This document shows positions 62,501 through 64,000 of a DNA stretch of 64,000 nucleotides, one piece after another. The notes beneath the pieces were generated by a model, which saw only the letters and a list, made by a program, of their open reading frames with translations, searched no databases and was not told the origin of the DNA. Origin of the DNA: Betaproteobacteria bacterium (GTDB lineage Bacteria > Pseudomonadota > Gammaproteobacteria > Burkholderiales > Ga0077523); assembly GCA_016713305.1 (NCBI GenBank), contig JADJPK010000031.1, positions 186,001-250,000 on the forward strand, given 5' to 3'. Numbering within the stretch: the first letter of the stretch is position 1; every line of letters begins with the position of its first letter. Position numbers and translations under genes: made by a program.

Positions 62501-64000
62501 CCGGCCGTCGAGTACGTGGCGCGTCCGGGTTCGAACTGGAGATCCGGAACGGCGACACCGCCGGGAATCTCGAGCCTTGCCTTCAGTGCGGCCCGGCTCG
62601 GTCCGGAGAGGAACAGCTGCACCACCTGGTGATCGAGCGAGGCGACCTCGTTGAGACGCGTGCTGTGCACCATCACGGCGGCCGCGAGATCGTCGCGGCC
62701 ATCGCCGTCGAAATCGCCCACACCCCGCAGCCCGATGTTGTCGAGCTGCAGCGCGCTGTCGTCGCCGAGGAGGGAGCCAAGGGTCACCGTCCCGGTGAAC
62801 GAACCGCCGAACACCAGGATGTCGTCGTTGGTGCGGTCGAGAATGAAGTCGGTCTTGCCGTCGCCGTCCACGTCGCCGACCGTGCGGACGGTCGTGGCTG
62901 CCCCGATGTTCTGGATCGTGGCCGCGAGCACCGGCTCGCCGATGCCGCTGGTTCCCTGGCGGATCATCAGGCTGCCGCCGCTGGACCCGGTCACGGTGGC
63001 GAAGTCCTCGATGCCGTCCCCGGTCTGATCGCCGAGGCCGGTTCCGCGCGCGCCGTCGAACGTGAACGTGCTGCCGGTATCGATGAGCCACTCGGCACGG
63101 GAACGCCCTCCCAGCAGCTGCTGGCTGCCGCCGAAGGAGAACAGCAGGTCGGCCGCCTGGGCCGAACTCGTCGAGGAGGCATCGCCGCGGCTCACCTGAT
63201 TGCCGGTGAGGAACTGGAATTCATCCGGCGCGCCGCCGGGCAGATCGACCAGGATGGCGGCGCCCTTGAACGTGTCGTTCGACGGATCGCTGGAGAACAG
63301 CTCGTAGGAAAACTGGTGCACGCCTGCCGCGAGATCGACCGTCGCCTGTGTGCCCTCGATCCCATGCAGGCCGCTTGCCGCCGAGCCATCCGCACCGATG
63401 ACCACCCTGCCATCGATGATGAGCCGCGCGCCGTCGGACGAGTGGGATTCGAACGTGTAGGTGCCTGCCGTCGTCGCCAGGAACTGGCCGGTCCAGCGCA
63501 CGGCGAACTTGGTGCCCAGCGAGGCGATTCCGTCCAGCCCGGAGCCCGTGTTCGCGAAGTGGTAGAAGATCGAATCCGCCGACGACATGTCGATGCGGCG
63601 CTCGACGGGACCGAAGCCCGCCACGTCGACGATCGCCCCCCCTTCGATCCACAGCGGCACGCCTTCCTCGAAACCCGAGGCCGCCGCGAGCTGGACGGCA
63701 CCCGAGACGGAGTCGTGCAGGGTGACGACGACGTTGTCGATGGCGAAGGACTCGGTTGCCCCCACGTGATAGCCGTCGCCACTGGCGAAGAGCTCGATGG
63801 TGAGCGTATCGCCGGTATGCGCGATATTGCGCAGCGCCGCCTCGCGCCCCATGTCCAGCAGGCGGTCCCGGCCCGCGCCGAATCCGAGCGAGCCCTGATC
63901 GAGCAGGACACCCGTGCCCGGCGCATAGCCCGTCCCGCCTTCGGCAAACATGTCCTCCGAGAAGACATCGACACCGTCGACGCGCACGGTGAAGCGATCC
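45754..64000 (-). CDS. Giant exported multidomain protein 2 (>6,080 codons), N-terminus beyond the window
   Basis: The frame is open from the right edge to TGA at 45754, 18.2 kb without a break. N to C: a PA14-like domain (about 63570-63235); FG-GAP/integrin-like repeats (about 63060-60420; GDVDGDGKTDF, LNDDGYDDIAIG); hyalin-like ELWxTDGTxxGT repeats mixed with beta domains (about 59700-57180); three RTX nonapeptides (about 56710-56620); leucine-rich repeats (56300-55900, 54900-54740) around two PA14 domains (55850-54910; each with a DDGSRLFIDG strand); a golvesin-like domain; a glycine-rich part (54165-53085); a LamG domain (51470-50880); an SdrD-B-like domain (TKYDDRNGNGVRDAGEAGID); about six PKD domains (49400-47560; repeated DWGDG); then Ig, cohesin, dockerin, cohesin and tail as in giant 1. 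No catalytic site was recognised. Inference: calcium-dependent adhesin or matrix protein, exported by the same route as giant 1. Confidence 0.93.
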   Translation of the reverse strand, partial: DRFTVRVDGVDVFSEDMFAEGGTGYAPGTGVLLDQGSLGFGAGRDRLLDMGREAALRNIAHTGDTLTIELFASGDGYHVGATESFAIDNVVVTLHDSVSGAVQLAAASGFEEGVPLWIEGGAIVDVAGFGPVERRIDMSSADSIFYHFANTGSGLDGIASLGTKFAVRWTGQFLATTAGTYTFESHSSDGARLIIDGRVVIGADGSAASGLHGIEGTQATVDLAAGVHQFSYELFSSDPSNDTFKGAAILVDLPGGAPDEFQFLTGNQVSRGDASSTSSAQAADLLFSFGGSQQLLGGRSRAEWLIDTGSTFTFDGARGTGLGDQTGDGIEDFATVTGSSGGSLMIRQGTSGIGEPVLAATIQNIGAATTVRTVGDVDGDGKTDFILDRTNDDILVFGGSFTGTVTLGSLLGDDSALQLDNIGLRGVGDFDGDGRDDLAAAVMVHSTRLNEVASLDHQVVQLFLSGPSRAALKARLEIPGGVAVPDLQFEPGRATYSTAGTVASQPLLFGGADVVNVDGVNYTRLAIAGPGGDSLRLFVGTDLGEPTPADQGEILSRLPAKPYVFQLATPLPPSTGPREIPGVDLANQSSPQMRDAFALAGDLENEGLSRAVHLTDFNGDRTEDLLLTGTEGSYVLLGPVEIGSIDNVIDLADVFIDADVGRAADRMGDINGDGHTDLLFIREADDHNSSVVTAILGGLADGIQLPRVIDRAYVDFLVTQSGQNRVRQLTLSSPGASATTTLNVAFAAADSSFSVLNWNDDGYADILLGASSRIGPDTAGYVLSGRSMWSADDAPKTSWSVGALTRFAYAVPSTSAVKAEAQAILNDGGGTGSLSASAASQSILDLTVAGDVNGDGRDDVLIADRGAIVFGTTAGGGGEASITATHPNYGKVFLAVNSTTFSGGSNSTISLGGNGTAVIQGFGLGASLSALGDLNDDGYDDIAIGRSFEGRKTGSADPNEEGGLFVFAGREDFTGVSTVKRYAPEDAMITVRRDLATNIPAGVTYEGALVATAGDFNGDGLADLVVGEPSRQTFATGTRTLLDQSERGAAYVFFSAMNKGGTLVLTAADSTLVGESEFDRLGSLAAVPFLDVNGDGRDDLMVGASGADFVTERVVPGGGKVYFAYGTSTPPDLPSDDVIIDLTNETVPGSGDFLIDDGSGRAIVFQSLDIDGDGQDDFVLQKGETERWYRFTTLGDGQTGNAIRVSPGMVDTFIAAVPRGTTATVARPTTVGTGSLVSRASVDSAVGSLFVADAFTQTGRVDSWSFVTGNFGDTSAQRSVTPIIYKLRSDGTYEITGIGKTQTVGANKTLSFKFDVQSGSDAVGAGYFLGWKDGSSSADNAGVIAFNSGNDVDGAARNVQWLGSNKAAGNAVHAGSTLLAGQTFRRAYSVQAVVSTGTVLEFDLGQFLAYAGDPSEIAGASLVLDAQGSVTSVPAPTNVQNVTRSGSLVYFTGSTVSDPRTQLWVTDGTLAGTKQVAIMDPSDTTAAQGFGAANLTDVGGTLYFTANASVGTQLWKAVRQADGSIVTTRLGEIPGDPREFTAVLGQARATTTSAPQDGVPNVDAVFTLELQKATGERYSVDVTVPKAAYVGNTSINDLRVDVRDAVATALASSALSGSGISTSDIVVEVDSSGATPQLRLRSAVSQIVQIALRNAEEIGFATFASTSSETRITATANVPNGSTVTAPLTFNIAVSLVGETSAANITLVLQPAQLNDNGTSTAAWVQDLNAALAPFNESLGLGASSIRFAEGTLGNVGRLVLVSDHESVYNIALSGAGATTLGFAGGANDSRDVVLRSDSAPAGGRPLIAPTITVQAVTSDGRTVDLVLTLPDNATRGNASLPAGSAAVTELASDLRNVLNAALTAQGLDAGSIAVQVAGTQLSLVAAPGSSSTTTPYVVSFTVRNGAPLGFTADQAAARTGDGLVFVNASAAAGVGDELWTSDGTVVGTRVISGSSAIDSMAELTAVGGTVYFAGRDTPTGPASLFSFSLGSSGLGVFTGTADPADLVVARLANGADALFFTQRVSGTSADRDVYRVRGTALTRMSDLPGATSNPNGLTLFNGRLYFAAEDAPAGSTLSTALLQGRELWSIDPNAADTSSQDFGINVGVPDVAAQVITINQGGFFGISLPPIQFTVPGSVASGDPRQLLASDTGLYFLANDSSTGYELWRMNTGEAASRVMDLVPGAGSSTITQMAVLEGTGFNRVVFVANGSMYVLDANNPAAVPALLPNVPANATSFQVMGGQLYFSAGGSLWSTNGTNAGTRRFDQVPAPAMKLTVSVLEGEGDDSYTSADLQRKAIYTTSGNLTGAQTDFDITTAVRDALARGDTRLTVRVENLDGADPVTLRLAGGSSDGKTGLQITPRTEGLLADLYTKDGQLVATGRSIIDMRALEAGGYYLRVYNEEGPVAEDTGFKIEVAPPIWGYAHPSTDRDWVYGGEGEDFVVGNAGLDRLQGDSGNDYFIGEQIEVRDLDEDRETRVDPALDQRSEQPLTPWVDALIAIQDAGLRAAIADALGLAVTKRYDGGLLVHVQNGSDRTEFTATQGADWQQRIWASDLAEIVGLDASSLGITTLQGLEFATNLQSLNLSNNNLTLDELRRLEDRKFGALYEGTVTDDVSLDTDPLDGVVKGIYRDAINFKAGLAQLEHLALDLNPRIQSLSSTVDNELDPVKVLASLRSLSFDGNAVSDLAEFADLTWTVAGGGTRSLEFLSLDTVRANGLLAQYWNSGLGSITSLSQFNQTYNATNVASVRVESNVDIGSTTAAFAPGVGSELFFARWTGQIWIGGDGPVTFYTESDDGSRLFIDGVQVVNNDGGHAMTEAGGTLTLKRGWHDLRLDYFDAGGPAGVILKYDPVNGPKQVIPQAVLIPDSSASLFQQGLLARFWDVDSTINNLAQFTSGFNSGNADVVRIDANVNNPSTLGEFAGTGMSDTFFARWTGQIFIDASGTTQFFVNSDDGSRLFIDGALVVNNDGQHAPFEATGSIGLAAGWHTIRLDYFENGGGAGVELSYRLPGGAKQIVPSSRLLPDPVPASVPSDDASALASLTDIRVLSLKNHTIQDVEPFTKLSTVEVLRLDNNTIRSIEDLVGQRVIDDGDTGTTGTGANEVPIFQAPGWDRNLNPVAGAFEQDYRFTGNVDETNAAIWTFGDLQPGQYRVDVTWPAADSRSDAVTYFVRGTNTAEVVSGLSLFRGGLALDAEDPGAGGGMVIIDTTTGFVTGDDGSAATFFGTPYTVSVVNGMLTFNIAGDLDIPDDTTIVIQGLRPLSLQVGDDVNIGTNVTIDASASGTIAGPGGGAVAGVGAGGTGGGGGTGGSGGGGGAGGEGAEFLFFSFHQGTPGGAGGTGNYGNIGSLGSQGGTGGTGSGGYGNVAGGGAGGTGGSGGYAPFLWFQVGGFGGGQVSGGGGGGISANGQAGTPGQNGFGGADGFTGNAGAGGNNNVNGLGISGGGAGGSGGGGGGGAGGGGGGGAGGGGGGGGGNTSLVFATGGDGGNGGTGGAGGSGGSGGRGGLGGVGGAGGGAFEIVANGRILVDGAQFDATGGNGSAGSGGADGNGGLTGFNGTNGANGGAGSIFSGAGGKGGAGGKGGTGGEGGDGGLGGLGGGGAGGTVKLYGSVVNSNDGFVNTSGGTGGSTGQTGRFILGSNAGTFEYYEATDLGGGAVSIEPRVTADIETYTGSRTANPFVKGGTTLTPYLPALQGGAAVGGLLPFLSTELFDTAFLSAAPGDAAMAVVRVDAGILGVSDDFAGFDLVLFANLTDETIAAPKLGAGELGYQTELLKAGFATKTQFGGSGAEILANLEAYGVYATLIPESTQAFTASGNVGAVNYLGKAVTLNDGDTMFIRPPGLVVTVDQTQAPQADDTMGGRPWQTLGTVNVTADPTATDGLRVQVVLSDAAGLAAADAVRLVRVDSFMPSLSVLGLEGNPLDNRAHDDFIPLLDTIAANEDIPAPLPKVTDGKLAEDLSYQMRVDQPGDVRTTVSINLLAAVTADNTDLADLVEDLNAALRVGLDNAGFADDAIEFTVVNGRLGLDINDSSILDNLGTQLRILATRLGVDPAGSPPADGQLTEDLDARIVISTADSSIRWMTLSLTTAQTAANTSLADLVADLNAALDGELAGIGYAAGSMRFVIDGDRLTLDITTNTIANATIYAAQPLGFLERQTEGVDVLYDANDAPTIGAVLPQGGAPSAVRLDGINDLVLVPHSATVSPGRQLTLETWFKVEAFTNTWMPLIQKNGGSVNTRSYTLWVNNTGYLHFTSSDGTVQYWVNTPTGSIKAGQSYHFAGVIDRDTGEMSVYLNGELVGKAGIASTNPVVTPAALLFGATLESDASYGAFRGTIEEVRLWNVARTQQQIQAAMYALTEVAPSGLNGWWNFMEPAGTTVRDSSGNNNTGTLVNGVTRTTSPVHVNIDDTPGDPLSLVLAPAPLVVATLNGTDITLGRSTLPGQPGTESVVVTVRDGTGALGDSRGRSASVVVDYTPTQNAIYGTKYDDRNGNGVRDAGEAGIDGVFFFLDANGNLRYDDGEKFTYSDANGDYAFRSIGDAEPVPAIVTAPSTTNVRGGTGVTTTTVDSNPSSNLWFSNVNMRRTVTTTTTSAALSFNLSGRSLGSITLSASMASNNATMDDLVNDIASLFANAGLSSDIAVGRTGNQLTFRSLAAGADQVLGVTAVTRTVVVRDVYTRGFTGFLGTSISSFALQSSGVVSDQTSNGGMGFPAGVTQGAGADASFLVVEVPQGGWEPTGETGFDGFGVVGIDVVSLTTDGEVSLGQDIGNRQTVELQVLGNRDGVEGQTMQFSGVAKDPAGGESYVTLWSLVDPAGTTIAQGEGETFGFTPADEGVYQLYLYAYRDVSGEQQVRVAANERQLVQVGYPEIVNVRVTNVAPVLEAGADRSLTEGVALTLAGVTLSDPGAGDALTIDIEWGDTTVESAFVLPGESVEAVLAGLRHVYADDGKYRVGITVLDDDGGRARDTFVVEVGNVAPTVSAGEDRTAFEGTFVFLEGFSSQNQQDPGAFFVDLGTADGHTATVDWGDGVIEEIGLFEEPFGPPGSEGGMSGSLFGSHMYGADGTYTVTISVTDDDGGTGSDSFVLTVVGSAPEFLSEGPGEVVAVEGLAVALQQFEIGFFDTGFADDYFVTADWGDGTVEEIPFDLFRQFPGEEAQPGATGFLRGSHVYADEGKYEVVLTVSDGEDSDTLSFAVTALNALPVLEETKDQSADEGAVFTLDLSYSDPGVTDTHLASVDWGDGSEPEGIVLDTVSGNGVIPLSHVYADEGAYKVVVQLVDNDGSGTETAFMVNVANVAPVVDAGPDRESTEGGTVEIRVPFSDAGVLDPAQSAGFIDWGDGFGAEEAQLIEEEGIWYVVGQHKYSDDGVRTVSITVKDNTGDTGSDAFELSVVNVAPELTVHGPEFVVSGEPYTLELDWTDAGADNVTQWIVNWGDGGEPVTVEANPEGPTVLVHIYQTDRTRSVDIVATAIDEDGEWTAETLTVEVRPDLLSVDSVQRTVSVFHVRFDQAIDGASLNLYSGQGGMFGAADLTVLGPQGQTIAGSLFRDADGLGVQFVKTGAPLGDGDYEVVLNAGEGGFVDLLGRALDGNGDGIGGDNASFHIVVETAAHLTVSLPDFMRGPGQSVVVPNSTAQDSNLLPVSIAHADGLRTLIFEVLFDAEMLELGDLSFANGFGGGIDWIEIEGGRRFFVNFEQTVQGSATPLRLAAFVPDNVEYGSAQRIEVRVLEALGAEEQSLEATGDDAVHLAGYFLDGSANAGYSTLDVQRLQRVVAGIDTGFGAYPNVDPVIVGDLNANGQLTTLDVNRFYQFVLGQQRREIPALPEGAVPFVLDGPTRSAALGADVSATRGQTVTVPVTIDQTQGLESVRARIVYDPSALQYVQARPALSADFQWRLVRDHAIEGGLRAIEIDIARLNPMGVGEGNLLELDFRVKDAAQAGTTQVDLQLLSLNDGRLQPAVTPQVGPDATDMVITVTLPQPVVPPAPAVAPAAAVQTVAPEIVAALQSSAPAPLVNWSAKFEQPSSQSTPITPVPVATDDWKNTAWAKDLTTRLQQIDDADGPAATPKTSLLRSLLKVVTKAVR
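53085..54165 (-). repeat. Glycine-rich low-complexity region of giant protein 2
   Basis: About 360 residues consist mostly of GG, GGAGG and GGTGG units with short inserts such as FLFFSFHQG and APFLWFQVGGFGGG. On the plus strand it appears as CCGCC/CCACC-rich sequence. It resembles PGRS-like or collagen-like sequence and could form a polyglycine-helix sheet or a flexible spacer. The frame is kept throughout, so the unit lengths are multiples of three. Confidence 0.88.

Overview
The window is a GC-rich, strongly coding stretch that looks like a betaproteobacterium. That assignment is an inference from the high GC, a PEP-CTERM protein, a DUF1111 di-haem protein, a hybrid histidine kinase facing a LuxR-type regulator, and an OtsA with an N-terminal membrane part next to OtsB and a GH15 enzyme. 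About 54 kb of the 64 kb belongs to just two giant exported-protein genes, both on the minus strand.

Layout, left to right. (1) 2-676 (+) is the end of a hybrid sensor kinase; it converges on a LuxR-type response regulator (698-1312, -) that lies behind a DUF1111 di-haem oxidoreductase (1396-2913, -). (2) 3128-38662 (-) is giant gene 1, about 35.5 kb or roughly 11,800 codons. It has an LEPR-XLL-like N-terminus, a metzincin zinc motif, a possible zinc-phospholipase-C-like helix, about 4,000 residues of haemagglutinin-like beta repeats, an RTX block, a propeller-like part, several beta-helix modules with malectin and golvesin-like domains, cadherin-like/PKD/Ig domains, and a cohesin-dockerin-cohesin end. 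(3) 39061-39756 (-) is a small PEP-CTERM protein. (4) 39894-42679 (-) holds mscS and a GH15 glucosidase overlapping by one base. (5) 42893-45663 (+) holds otsA and otsB (trehalose synthesis), both frame-broken as read. (6) 45754 to the right edge (-) is giant gene 2, more than 6,080 codons without an interruption and cut by the window end. It has FG-GAP, hyalin-like, PA14, LRR, glycine-rich, LamG, SdrD-B and PKD segments and the same C-terminal module as giant 1.

Two things stand out. First, the two giants share about 550-600 C-terminal residues, ending in a tail motif (DDWKxTAWAKDLTxRL) that begins exactly 46 residues before the C-terminus in both; it may be a sorting, secretion or anchoring signal. 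Second, giant 1 is interrupted by at least 14 small indels. Eight indel sites fall in, or differ between, two tandem copies of a 2.79 kb unit whose differences are mostly homopolymer-length changes, and two pairs elsewhere cancel within 160-290 bp. With the similarly broken otsA, this points to sequence error more than gene decay, although giant 2 is clean over 18 kb.

The genes between the giants form an osmotic-stress set (mechanosensitive channel, glucosidase, trehalose synthesis). The giants themselves look like calcium-dependent, type-I-secreted or surface-displayed matrix/adhesin proteins. No secretion apparatus, exosortase, tRNA, rRNA, CRISPR array or transposase was recognised.
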